Shown here: one piece after another, positions 1 to 7,867 of the stretch | Layout of the letters: every line of letters starts with the position of its first letter | How positions within the stretch are numbered: the first letter of the stretch is position 1 | Origin: Alphaproteobacteria bacterium | Lineage (GTDB): Bacteria; Pseudomonadota; Alphaproteobacteria; ATCC43930; CGMCC-115725 | Direction: 5' to 3' | Assembly: GCA_017353855.1 (NCBI GenBank) | Contig: JAFMSA010000117.1 | Location: forward strand, 1 to 9,342 | DNA length: 9,342 nucleotides | Translations under genes and position numbers: made by a program | The notes under the pieces: generated by a model | Told to the model about the DNA's origin: nothing | Database searches by the model: none | What the model saw: only the letters and a program-made list of their open reading frames with translations

Positions 1-1
1 A

Positions 2-436
2 CCGGCGACAGCGTTCGTCGCGCGCTTCATCGGCGGCCACAACGTGCTGCGCTGCATCGTCGATGCGGCAGACGGCAAGGGCGCCCGCCTGACCGGACCG
101 CAAGGCTTGCCGATCGCGACGGGCGTTGGGGGCCTCGCCCCCCACGCCGAAGTCCACGTCGCGATCCGCAGCGATCGCATGCGCGTCCGACGGATCGCGC
201 GCCGGCTACGCGCTGTCGGCGCGCCGGACGGCGACAGCAGCCACGCGGCGGCGCTCGTCACTCGCGTCGCCGCGATCGAATACCAGGGGAACACAGTAAA
301 GCTGCGGCTTGAAGGCGACGGCGTCGACGACCTGACCGTCACGGTGTCCGACCGCATGTTCTTCACCGATCCGGTGAGGGCCGGCGAGACGGTCGCCGTG
401 GGCTTCGATGAGGCCGACGCGCACATGCTGAGCTAG
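2..436 (+). CDS. ABC transporter ATP-binding protein, C-terminal part (PotA-like, TOBE domain)
   Basis: This is the last 144 residues of an ATPase whose start lies left of the window. Reading from base 2 gives PATAFVARFIGGHNVL, the conserved link that follows the nucleotide-binding domain in PotA/FbpC-type importers (P-x-x-x-FVA-x-FIG-x-x-N). The rest is the TOBE-like regulatory domain, ending in GETVAVGFDEADAHMLS. Walker A, signature and Walker B motifs are outside the window and cannot be checked. An internal GTG at 44 could mimic a start, but the frame is open and family-like upstream of it, so this is a 5'-truncated gene and not a small ORF. It is followed 35 bases later by the solute-binding protein, so it should energise that importer at the inner face of the cytoplasmic membrane. 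Confidence 0.88.
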   Translation, partial: PATAFVARFIGGHNVLRCIVDAADGKGARLTGPQGLPIATGVGGLAPHAEVHVAIRSDRMRVRRIARRLRAVGAPDGDSSHAAALVTRVAAIEYQGNTVKLRLEGDGVDDLTVTVSDRMFFTDPVRAGETVAVGFDEADAHMLS

Positions 437-471
437 CGAGATCCAGACGACAGGCGGAACAGGAGGCGATA

Positions 472-1749
472 ATGAAAATGGTTTCGCTGACGCGGCGGCG
501 GGTTCTCTTACGTGGAGCCGCCCTCGGCGGCCTGGTGCTCGGCAGCCGCCGGTTTCGTGCCGTTCCGGCAGTTTACGCGGCCGGCCCGGTGACGCTGCGC
601 ATCGCCGGCACTGGCGTCAACCAGTTCAAGGAACTGGCCGACAAGGCCAGGGAGGAGCTGGGCTTTACGATCCAATACACCTCGCTGGTGTCGGATGACG
701 TGGTGAAGCGTGCGGTCACCCAGCCGAGTTCGTTCGACCTGCTCGATTCCGAATATTGGATGCTCAAGAAAATCGTGCCGTCCGGCAACCTCCAAGGCAT
801 CGATGTCAAGAAGATCGAGTATTACGACCAGATCGTCCCAATCTTCACCCAAGGCAAGCTACCGGACGGCAAGCCGGTCGCGACGGAGGGTATTTCGCCG
901 CTCAAGGTCGCCTATCTGACCGCGGCGAAATCCAAGGACTTCGCCAACACCCCGTCGGAATGGATGACGGTGATCCCCACCGTCTACAACGCCGACACGC
1001 TCGGCGTCCGCCCCGATCTCATCAAGAACCCGGTCAATTCCTGGGCACAGCTGCTCGCCCCCGAATTCAAGGGCAAAGCGGCGATCCTCGACATCCCGTC
1101 GATTGGCATCATGGACGCGGCGATGGCCTCCGAGGCCACCGGCAAGGTCAAGTACAAGGACAAGGGCAACATGACCGTCGCCGAGATCGACCAGACGATC
1201 GCGATAATGACCGAGGCGAAGAAGGCCGGGCAGTTCCGCGCCTTTTGGAAAGACTTCAACGAGAGCGTCAACCTGATGGCGTCGGGCGAGGTACTGATAC
1301 AGTCAATGTGGTCGCCCGCCGTCACCAAGGTGCGGCAGATGGGCGTCGCCTGCAAATACCAGCCGCTGAAAGAAGGCTATCGCGCCTGGGCGGCGGGGCT
1401 GGGCGTTCCCGCCCATCTCAACGGCAAGATGCTCGACGCCGCCTATGAATTCATCAATTGGTATCTGTCGGGCTGGGTTGGCGCCTTCCTCAACCGGCAA
1501 GGCTATTACACCGCGGTGCTGGATACGGCGAAGAAGTTCATGACCGCCGACGAATGGGACTACTGGATGGAGGGCAAGCCGGCAAACAGCGACATCGTCA
1601 GCCCGACCGGCGAAAAGATCGAGAAAGCCGGCGCGGTACGCGATGGCGGCTCGTTCTATGAGCGCATAGGTCATGTCGCCGTGTGGAACACAGTGATGGA
1701 CCAAGACCGCTACATGGTCCGCAAATGGAACGAGTTCATCGCCGCGTGA
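472..1749 (+). CDS. Periplasmic ABC solute-binding protein, PotD-like, Tat-exported
   Basis: A 425-residue extracellular solute-binding protein of the polyamine/iron-type family (COG0687-like). The N-terminus carries a twin-arginine leader: TRRRVLLRGA at residues 7-16, a short hydrophobic stretch (about 15-24), and a likely cleavage after VYA or YAA near residue 36-37. Family-like features follow: a YNADTLGV segment near residue 170, a W-x-x-LL-x-PEFKGK block, and a C-terminal AYEFINWYLSG region. The start at 472 is favoured by AGGAGG at 461-466 with a 5-base spacer; a second ATG at 478 is less well placed. The protein would capture the ligand in the periplasm and hand it to the two permeases that follow. 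Membership in the PotD family does not fix the ligand as a polyamine; linkage to hyuAB suggests a cyclic amide, amine or similar nitrogen compound, which is inference. Confidence 0.9.
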   Translation: MKMVSLTRRRVLLRGAALGGLVLGSRRFRAVPAVYAAGPVTLRIAGTGVNQFKELADKAREELGFTIQYTSLVSDDVVKRAVTQPSSFDLLDSEYWMLKKIVPSGNLQGIDVKKIEYYDQIVPIFTQGKLPDGKPVATEGISPLKVAYLTAAKSKDFANTPSEWMTVIPTVYNADTLGVRPDLIKNPVNSWAQLLAPEFKGKAAILDIPSIGIMDAAMASEATGKVKYKDKGNMTVAEIDQTIAIMTEAKKAGQFRAFWKDFNESVNLMASGEVLIQSMWSPAVTKVRQMGVACKYQPLKEGYRAWAAGLGVPAHLNGKMLDAAYEFINWYLSGWVGAFLNRQGYYTAVLDTAKKFMTADEWDYWMEGKPANSDIVSPTGEKIEKAGAVRDGGSFYERIGHVAVWNTVMDQDRYMVRKWNEFIAA

Positions 1750-1769
1750 CGCCCGGCGCGGCGGTTGTT

Positions 1770-1834
1770 CCCCCCCTTCCCTCTCTCGCTCGCGCACCGC
1801 TCGCGCGGAGAGGGAGAGGCGGGAGGGTGAGGGG
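1770..1834. repeat. GC-rich palindromic intergenic element between binding-protein and permease genes
   Basis: A pyrimidine-rich arm (CCCTTCCCTCTCTCGCTCGCG, roughly 1774-1794) is answered by a purine-rich arm (GCGCGGAGAGGGAGAGG, about 1803-1819) and then GGGAGGGTGAGGGG. The arms can fold into an imperfect hairpin with a GCGC core. The overall look (CTCTCCC, GC core, GGGAGAGGG, then GGGTGAGGGG) resembles a palindromic repeat scattered between genes in many alphaproteobacteria. It sits in the only long gap (101 bases) of the operon. It could attenuate transcription or stabilise the 3' end of the abundant binding-protein message while lowering permease expression, a common arrangement in ABC operons. 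There is no T-run after the stem, so a classic intrinsic terminator is unlikely. Whether it is repeated elsewhere in the genome cannot be seen here. Confidence 0.6.
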
Positions 1835-1850
1835 CTAGCGGCTCGATGAA

Positions 1851-2708
1851 ATGAACCGTCTTGCCAGGGCCGTCCCCTACCTCCAGGCGCTGCCGTTATC
1901 GGCGGTGTTCGTCGTGTTTTTCGCAGTGCCGATCGTGCTCGTGGTCGTCGTCAGCTTCTTCGACTACGAGACCTATCAGCTGCTCATTCCTGCTTTCTCG
2001 CTGGAAAACTACCGCGAGGTCTTCTCCGAGGACGTGACCTACCGAACCTATCTGATGACGGTCGAGTTCTGCGCGATCACCTGGGCCATCACCGTGACGC
2101 TCGGATTTCTGATCGCCTATTTCCTGGCCTTTCAGGTGCGCAGCGCGACCTGGCAGATGGTGCTCCTGTTGGGCTGCTCGATCCCGTTCTGGACCTCAAT
2201 CATTATCCGCATGATCGCGTGGATCCCGCTGCTTGGTCGCAACGGCCTCGTCAACCAACTGCTGATCAGTCTGCATCTCGCCTCAAAGCCGCAGGAATGG
2301 CTGCTCTATTCACCGTTCAGCGTGATCATGGGCTATGTCCACCTCTACACGCTGGTGATGATCGTGCCGATCTTCAATTCGATGATGCGCATCGACCGGT
2401 CCCTGATCGAGGCCGCGGTCGACGCGGGCGCCCGTACCTCGCAGGTCATGCGCACCGTGATCCTGCCGCTGTCGAAGACCGGGGTCGCGATCGGATCGAT
2501 CTTCGTCATTGCGATGGTGATGGGCGATTTCGTCACCGTCGACGTGCTCGGCGGCGGTCAGGTCGCCTCGGTCGGCAAGCAGATCGCGACCCAGCTCTCC
2601 TACCTGCAATTTCCGCCCGCGGCTGCCGACGCGATGGTACTGCTGGTCGCGGTAATCGTCATGATCGCCCTGTTGATGCGCGCGGTCGACATCCGCAAGG
2701 AGTTGTGA
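1851..2708 (+). CDS. ABC transporter permease, PotB-like
   Basis: A 285-residue inner-membrane permease of the binding-protein-dependent type (COG1176-like), full length for the family. Six hydrophobic segments are visible at about residues 15-37, 68-94, 100-125, 152-176, 211-232 and 259-277. The EAA coupling motif, which contacts the ATPase, is EAAVDAGARTSQVMRTVILP at residues 187-206, in the usual loop between segments 4 and 5. The ATG at 1851 is used; an ATG at 1846 is out of frame. The ribosome-binding site is weak, and the GC-rich palindrome lies just upstream, so translation may be lower than that of the binding protein. The stop codon TGA (2706-2708) directly abuts the GTG of the next permease, which suggests translational coupling and heterodimer assembly. 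Confidence 0.92.
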   Translation: MNRLARAVPYLQALPLSAVFVVFFAVPIVLVVVVSFFDYETYQLLIPAFSLENYREVFSEDVTYRTYLMTVEFCAITWAITVTLGFLIAYFLAFQVRSATWQMVLLLGCSIPFWTSIIIRMIAWIPLLGRNGLVNQLLISLHLASKPQEWLLYSPFSVIMGYVHLYTLVMIVPIFNSMMRIDRSLIEAAVDAGARTSQVMRTVILPLSKTGVAIGSIFVIAMVMGDFVTVDVLGGGQVASVGKQIATQLSYLQFPPAAADAMVLLVAVIVMIALLMRAVDIRKEL

Positions 2709-3551
2709 GTGGGCGAGCGCCGCAGGCCGCCGATTTTTTGGGCGCTGGCGCTGCTACTCGCACTGTTCATCGCCTTCATGTACGGGCCGATCTTGACCAT
2801 CGTGGTCCTGGCCTTCCAGGGGCCGAATGGCGGCCTCGTGTTTCCGATGAACGGCGTGTCGCTGCATTGGTTCGCGGAATTGTTCGAACCGCAATCGATC
2901 GGCGACATACGGGGCTCGTTCGACCGCTCGGCGGCGCTCGGACTGGCGGTGACGATCTGTACTGTCGTGTTCTCGTTCCTCGCCGGGCTCGGGTTTCGCC
3001 GACGGTTTCGCGGCGCGAGCCTCTTGTTGTATCTGGCGATCGCCAGCCTGGTGATGCCCTCGATCGTCGTCAGCCTCGGCATCGGCGCGCTGTTCGAGCT
3101 CTTGGGCATCGAGCGTCATTGGTACAGCTCGGCCCTGGGCGCTCATCTGACCTGGACGCTGCCGTTCGGACTTCTGATCATGTTCGCGGTATTCAACCGC
3201 TTCGACCCGGCCTACGAGGAAGCGGCCCGCGACCAGGGTGCCAGCGGCTGTCAGACGATCCGCCATGTCGTCGTGCCGATTGTTTTGCCGAGCCTCGTCG
3301 GTGTGGCGTTGTTCGGGTTCACGCTGTCCTATGACGAGATCGCGCGGACATCGCAATCGGTCGGCGCGCTGAACACGCTGCCACTCGAATTACAGGCGAT
3401 GCAGACCAATGCGACGACACCGGTGATCTACGCTCTGGGCGCGGCGACGACTGGGCTTTCGCTCGCGGTGATCGGCACCTGCCTGGCGGCGGTGTTATGG
3501 GCGCGGCGGCGGCGGGCCCGGTACGGTTCCGACGCCGGCCGCGCGGTCTAA
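2709..3551 (+). CDS. ABC transporter permease, PotC-like
   Basis: A 280-residue second inner-membrane permease (COG1177-like), expected to pair with the preceding one to form the import channel. Hydrophobic segments lie at about residues 10-35, 76-96, 104-132, 145-162, 191-207 and 238-265. The EAA motif begins EEAARDQGAS at residue 170 and runs to the LP at 193-194. Translation probably starts at the GTG directly after the upstream TGA; no separate strong ribosome-binding site is visible, in keeping with coupling. The protein ends in a basic tail (WARRRRARYGS), typical of a cytoplasmic end. The hyuA start follows 21 bases later, tying the transporter to the enzyme genes. Confidence 0.9.
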   Translation: MGERRRPPIFWALALLLALFIAFMYGPILTIVVLAFQGPNGGLVFPMNGVSLHWFAELFEPQSIGDIRGSFDRSAALGLAVTICTVVFSFLAGLGFRRRFRGASLLLYLAIASLVMPSIVVSLGIGALFELLGIERHWYSSALGAHLTWTLPFGLLIMFAVFNRFDPAYEEAARDQGASGCQTIRHVVVPIVLPSLVGVALFGFTLSYDEIARTSQSVGALNTLPLELQAMQTNATTPVIYALGAATTGLSLAVIGTCLAAVLWARRRRARYGSDAGRAV

Positions 3552-3572
3552 CGGCGGCGTCCGGAGGCGGCG

Positions 3573-5645
3573 ATGCAACTGGTCGGTGTCGATGTCGGCG
3601 GCACGTTTACCGATATCGTGTTCGCCGACACGGACACCCGGCAAAACCTGATCCACAAGGTCCCGACGACCCCCGACGACCCGGCGCGTGGTGTCATCGC
3701 CGGGATCACCGAACTCTGCGCCCGGCACGGCCTGGCCCGCGATGCAATCGATCACGTATTGCACGGCACGACGATCGGCACGAACGCCGTGCTCGAACAC
3801 AATGGCACAGTGACCGGATTGATCACCACCAAGGGCTATCGCGACATCGTCCATATCGGCCGTCACCAGAGGCCGCAGCATTACTCGATCCGTCAGGAAG
3901 TGCCGTGGCAGAACCGACCGCTGGCGCGACGCCGCCATCGCCTCACCGTCGCCGAGCGGGTCGTACCGCCGCGCGGTGAGGAGTTGGTGCCGCTTGACGA
4001 GGCGGCGGTGCGCGAAGCAGCCCGGGCGTTGCGCGACGCGGGAGTCGAGGCGGTCGCGGTGTGCTTCCTCTTTTCCTACCTCAACCCGGCGCATGAGATG
4101 CGCGCTGCGGAGCTGGTGCGCGAGGAATGGCCGGAAGCCTTTATCTGCACTTCGGCGGGTGTGTCGCCGCAGTTTCGCGAGTTCGAGCGGTTTACGACCG
4201 CTCTGCTCAACGCCTTCGTCGGTCCCCGGCTCAAAGCCTATGTCGAGCGGTTGGACCGCGGGCTGGGCGAGGCTGGGTTGGCCGCCGATCTTCACGTCAT
4301 GTGCTCGAACGGCGGGGTGGCCACCGCGTCGACGGTGGCCAAGAGCCCCGTGCTGACGCTCTTGTCGGGCCCGGCGGCGGGGGTGCTCGGCGGCGCCTGG
4401 TCGGGCGGGCTCTCCGACCGCCGCGACCTAATCACCTTCGATGTCGGGGGTACTTCGGCCGATATCGGCATCGCCGTCGACGGGCGCTTTGCCGAGGCCA
4501 CCGCGCGCGACACCTGGATCGGTGGCTTTCCGCTGCTGGCGCCGATGATCGACATCCATACAATCGGTGCCGGCGGCGGATCGATCGCCTATATAGACGA
4601 GGGTGGCGCGTTTCGCGTCGGGCCCCGGAGCGCGGGGGCCGATCCCGGGCCGGCGGCCTACGGCAGGGGTGGTCGCGAGCCGACAGTCACCGACGCGAAC
4701 CTGATCCTCGGGCGGCTCGATCCCGACAATTTTCTCGGCGGCGCGATGGCGCTCGACGTCGATGCGTCGCGCTGCGTCGTCGGCGCGCTCGCCGGCCGTC
4801 TCGGCCTGTCGCTTGAAGCGGCAGCCGAGGGCATCCTCACGATCGTCAACGCCAATATGGCAAACGCAATCAGCAGCCGCACCGTGCAGAAAGGCCTCGA
4901 CCCGCGCGATTTCGTGCTCGTGGCATTCGGCGGCGCTGGGCCGCTTCACGGCGCGGAAGTGGCGCGCGCGCTCGGCATTCCCGAGGTGGTCATCCCGGCC
5001 TATCCCGGCATTACCTCCGCGGTTGGTCTGTTGACGACCGATCTCAAATACGATGCCGTGCGCACCGAATTCCAGATCGGCGCCGGGATCGATCTCGATC
5101 GGCTCAACGGCGATTTCGCGGCGATGCGGGACGAGCTGGCGCGCCAGCTCGCTGCGGACGGCGTCGCCCCCCGCGACACCGCGTTCGAGCGCGCCGGTGA
5201 TTTACGCTATCTGGGCCAGGGGTACGAGCTGCGCGTTCCGTTTCCCGCTGCATCCCTTGACAAGGCGGCACTTACTGCGGTGTGCGAGCGGTTCGAGAGC
5301 CTGCATCGCGCCGAATACGGCCACGTCTTTCCCGACAGCCCGATCGAGATCGTCAACATCCGCGTCACCGGGATCGGGCGGATGGCCAAAATCGCTGCAC
5401 CCCGCTCGGCCGAAGACGGCAGCCTCGCCGCGGCGCTCCTCAAGACCGCGCCCTGCGCATTCCGACTCGGCGACCGGCTCGAAACGTTGGCGACGCCGTT
5501 TTATCGGCGCGAAGCGCTCCCGCGCGACGAGCCTGTTTCGGGGCCGGCGATCGTGCTGCAGACCGATTCGACAACCGTCGTGCCGCCCGGCATCACGCTG
5601 CGTGCCGATCGCGGCGGCAATCTGATCCTGCGGCCGGAGACTTAA
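3573..5645 (+). CDS. hyuA: Hydantoinase/oxoprolinase family protein, HyuA subunit
   Basis: A 690-residue protein, the usual length for a stand-alone HyuA. The N-terminal Hydant_A_N part begins with the ATP-binding fold DVGGTFTDIV (residues 7-16) and carries HGTTIGTNAVLE (64-75). The central Hydantoinase_A part shows SNGG (245-248), LLSGPAAG (263-270), a second phosphate-binding motif DVGGTSADIG (290-299), GAGGGS (332-337) and DPGPAAYG (357-364). The C-terminal domain has LRYLGQGYEL (about 543-552) and ends in a family-like STTVVPPG segment. GGAGG at 3563-3567, five bases before the ATG, supports the start. In this superfamily the A subunit phosphorylates the substrate with ATP, and the B subunit completes amide hydrolysis or carboxylation. 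Members act on N-methylhydantoin, 5-oxoproline, caprolactam or acetophenone, so the substrate here stays open. No key motif appears missing. Confidence 0.93.
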   Translation: MQLVGVDVGGTFTDIVFADTDTRQNLIHKVPTTPDDPARGVIAGITELCARHGLARDAIDHVLHGTTIGTNAVLEHNGTVTGLITTKGYRDIVHIGRHQRPQHYSIRQEVPWQNRPLARRRHRLTVAERVVPPRGEELVPLDEAAVREAARALRDAGVEAVAVCFLFSYLNPAHEMRAAELVREEWPEAFICTSAGVSPQFREFERFTTALLNAFVGPRLKAYVERLDRGLGEAGLAADLHVMCSNGGVATASTVAKSPVLTLLSGPAAGVLGGAWSGGLSDRRDLITFDVGGTSADIGIAVDGRFAEATARDTWIGGFPLLAPMIDIHTIGAGGGSIAYIDEGGAFRVGPRSAGADPGPAAYGRGGREPTVTDANLILGRLDPDNFLGGAMALDVDASRCVVGALAGRLGLSLEAAAEGILTIVNANMANAISSRTVQKGLDPRDFVLVAFGGAGPLHGAEVARALGIPEVVIPAYPGITSAVGLLTTDLKYDAVRTEFQIGAGIDLDRLNGDFAAMRDELARQLAADGVAPRDTAFERAGDLRYLGQGYELRVPFPAASLDKAALTAVCERFESLHRAEYGHVFPDSPIEIVNIRVTGIGRMAKIAAPRSAEDGSLAAALLKTAPCAFRLGDRLETLATPFYRREALPRDEPVSGPAIVLQTDSTTVVPPGITLRADRGGNLILRPET

Positions 5646-5648
5646 CCC

Positions 5649-7427
5649 ATGCCCGAGACCATCGACAGCATCACCGCGAGCGTCATTCAGGGCGCGCTCG
5701 AAAATATCGCGGTCGAGATGGGCCACAAGCTGATGCGGATGTCGTATTCGTCGATCATCCGCGAGTCGGAAGATTTTGGCGCCGCGCTCGTCGATGCCGA
5801 AGGTCGGGGTCTTGCGGAATCGGCGCAATCAACCCCGCTTCAATCGGGACCGATCCCGGGTTACGTGCGCGGCATCCTGAAGACGTTGGCGGCCCGTGGC
5901 GACGGCGTGCGGCCGGGCGATGTGATTATGCACAACGACGCCTATGCCGGCGCTAGCCACGGCCCCGATGTCGGGTTCGCGGTGCCGGTATTCCATGACG
6001 GCAACCTCGTCGCCTTCGCCGCAACCACTGCGCATCACCTCGATATCGGCGCGCTGAGCCCGGGCAGTTGCGGGATCGTCGACGCGATCGACGCTTTTGC
6101 CGAGGGGCTGCAATTCAAGGCGATCAAGGTCTACGACCGTGGCGCGCGCAACGATGCGGTGTGGCAACTATTGCGCGACAACATCCGCGTTTCCGACCTC
6201 GTTGTCGGCGACATGGAGGCGCAGATCGCCGCCGCGCGCATCGGTGCCGAGCGCCTCGCCGCGCTGATCGTGCGGCACGGCTACCGTCGTTTCAGGGCCG
6301 CCTGCGGTGCGGTGATGGACTACGCCGAGCGCCTGATGCGCCAGGCGATCACCGCCTTGCCGGACGGCGAATACCGCGCCGAAACCAGGATCGACGGCTT
6401 CGCCGACAGCCCCGACCCGACCAAACGCCATCTGCCGATCGTTGCGACGGTCAAGGTGAAAGGCGACGAGATCAAGGTCGATCTGACCGGCACGGCGCCG
6501 CAAGTGCCCGACCGGCCCATCAACATGCCGTTCGAAGGCACCGTCGATGTCGCCGTTTGGCTGACCATCCGGTCGGTCCTGCTCGATACCGCGGTGCGCG
6601 GGCATATTCCGGTCAATGACGGGCTGCTGCGACCGATCAAGATCACTGCGCCGCCAGGTACGCTCGCCAATCCCGTATTTCCGGCGCCGACGATCGCCCG
6701 GTTCTGCACCGGTAACGCTGTTGCCGATACGGTGATGAAGGCTCTGGCCCAGGCGGTTCCGGGTCAGGTCTCGGCGGGCATCGGCAACCTTAAGGTCATC
6801 GCGTTTTCGGGTATGCGCGAAATCGGCCATTGGGTGCATATGGAGATTTTCGAGGGCAGCTATGGCGGGCGCAACGGCACCGACGGCATGGATGCGGTAG
6901 ATACGCTATATGCCAACACGCGCAATAACCCGATTGAGGACATCGAGACTCACTTGCCGCTGCGCGTGAGCCGTTACGAGCTGCGCGAGAAAGCTTGCGG
7001 CGCTGGCGAGTGGCGCGGCGGACTGGGTTCGGTGCGCGAGTTCGAGTACCTCGTCGACGGCGGGGCTTCGGTCGAGGCCGACGGGCATGAATTCGCGCCC
7101 TGGGCGTTTTCCGGCGGTGCTCAGGGACGACCCGCCGAATTGCATTTCCTGCGCCGCGACGGCTCCGCCCAGCCGCTGCCGTCGAAAGTGCCGCATATGC
7201 ACGTAGAGGCAGGCGATCGCTTTGTCTGCATCGGCCCGGCCGGCGGCGGCTACGGCGATCCGCTGCGCCGCAATCCCGCATTGGTGCGCGACGATGTTGC
7301 CGACGGCGTCGTTTCGGCGGCAGCCGCGCAGGAGGAATATGGCGTCGTGCTGCTGGCGTCGGGTGAGGTCGATGCGGCCAGGACCGAGCGCCTGCGCCGC
7401 GAGATGGAGGCGGCACGCGGCTGCTAG
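5649..7427 (+). CDS. hyuB: Hydantoinase/oxoprolinase family protein, HyuB subunit
   Basis: A 592-residue Hydantoinase_B protein, at the long end of the family's range. Typical segments appear in order: MSYSSIIRESEDFGAAL (31-47), DVIMHNDAYAGASHGPD (91-107), AHHLDIGALSPGSCG (128-142), a DLTGTAPQVPDRPINM block in the middle, GEWRGGLGS in the C-terminal third, and GGGYGDPL (532-539) followed by the usual VADGVVS-x8-YGVVL tail. The His and Asp residues at 104-107 and 129-132 match positions that are conserved in the family. The ATG lies three bases after the hyuA stop, with GGAG at 5636-5639, so the two subunits are probably made in step. With HyuA it should form the cytoplasmic A/B enzyme. It is the last gene of the operon; no clear intrinsic terminator is visible in the 70 bases after it. 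Confidence 0.93.
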   Translation: MPETIDSITASVIQGALENIAVEMGHKLMRMSYSSIIRESEDFGAALVDAEGRGLAESAQSTPLQSGPIPGYVRGILKTLAARGDGVRPGDVIMHNDAYAGASHGPDVGFAVPVFHDGNLVAFAATTAHHLDIGALSPGSCGIVDAIDAFAEGLQFKAIKVYDRGARNDAVWQLLRDNIRVSDLVVGDMEAQIAAARIGAERLAALIVRHGYRRFRAACGAVMDYAERLMRQAITALPDGEYRAETRIDGFADSPDPTKRHLPIVATVKVKGDEIKVDLTGTAPQVPDRPINMPFEGTVDVAVWLTIRSVLLDTAVRGHIPVNDGLLRPIKITAPPGTLANPVFPAPTIARFCTGNAVADTVMKALAQAVPGQVSAGIGNLKVIAFSGMREIGHWVHMEIFEGSYGGRNGTDGMDAVDTLYANTRNNPIEDIETHLPLRVSRYELREKACGAGEWRGGLGSVREFEYLVDGGASVEADGHEFAPWAFSGGAQGRPAELHFLRRDGSAQPLPSKVPHMHVEAGDRFVCIGPAGGGYGDPLRRNPALVRDDVADGVVSAAAAQEEYGVVLLASGEVDAARTERLRREMEAARGC

Positions 7428-7498
7428 GGGCTTTGCTGTCAACTGGTTATCTGCAGCCACACAGGGCCAATTTCAGTTCCTCGAGATTTGCGGGCGTT

Positions 7499-7850
7499 TT
7501 AGGCAGTCAGCTGAATCAGCAGCGGCCCGATGCCGGAGATGCGAAATATATGCTCAGTGACGATGGCGCCGCCGGACAGGGCCGTTCTGCAATGCGACGA
7601 GGGTCATCAAGGACATTGCGGACGACGTGCTTGACCACGACGATACGCTCCGGGCAAGCGCTTCGCGCGGGCGATCGTGACATAGTCGCGGCGGATCACC
7701 GCTAGCGCTACCACAGAGGCACGCACATAACGCGTCCAAGAGGCGGCCTGTAAGAGCCCGAGCATGGCCACGGGCATCGGCTCCTGTTCGGTGGCGGCGA
7801 TATCGGTGCGGAACACGAACGGCAGCCAGTCGAGATAAATGCTGAAAGGC
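7499..7850 (-). pseudogene. Remnant of a DppB/OppB-type peptide ABC permease, C-terminal half, three frame breaks
   Basis: Read on the minus strand, four pieces in shifting frames rebuild the conserved end of a dipeptide/nickel-type permease. Piece 1 (about 7850-7655) includes MLGLLQAASWTRYVRAS and RRDYVTIARAK, the family's cytoplasmic EAA-like loop. Piece 2 (7655-7610) reads PERIVVVKHVVRNVL. Piece 3 (7606-7581) reads MTLVALQNG. Piece 4 (7579-7499) reads LSGGAIVTEHIFRISGIGPL and ends LLIQLTA before a TAA. The first break fits one extra C in a CCC run (GGG at 7652-7654 on the plus strand); the second and third fit small deletions near 7607-7610 and 7580. The N-terminal half and the true C-terminus are absent. 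Standard gene finding would miss this or call shadow ORFs. It is unrelated to the PotB/PotC-type permeases upstream and marks an old, eroded peptide-transporter locus. The upstream limit near 7850 is approximate. Confidence 0.78.
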
Positions 7851-7867
7851 TGGATGAACGTAAGCGT

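Noticed and set aside
44..436. A small complete gene starting with GTG at 44
   Set aside because: The same frame is open to the left edge and gives the PotA-type link sequence before 44, so this is the end of a longer ATPase gene.
1770..1834. Intrinsic terminator after the binding-protein gene
   Set aside because: The stem has no T-run and the operon clearly continues; a processing or attenuation role, or a dispersed repeat, fits better.
2219..3334. A 371-residue plus-strand ORF spanning both permeases
   Set aside because: It is rich in Arg, Pro and Gly, has no membrane segments, and overlaps two permeases with clear EAA motifs in other frames.
3495..4295. A 266-residue minus-strand ORF opposite hyuA
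   Set aside because: It lies antisense to well-conserved HyuA motifs and shows no domain of its own; long antisense frames are expected in such GC-rich genes.
7428..7498. Terminator directly after hyuB
   Set aside because: No stable stem followed by Ts could be found by eye in these bases on the plus strand.
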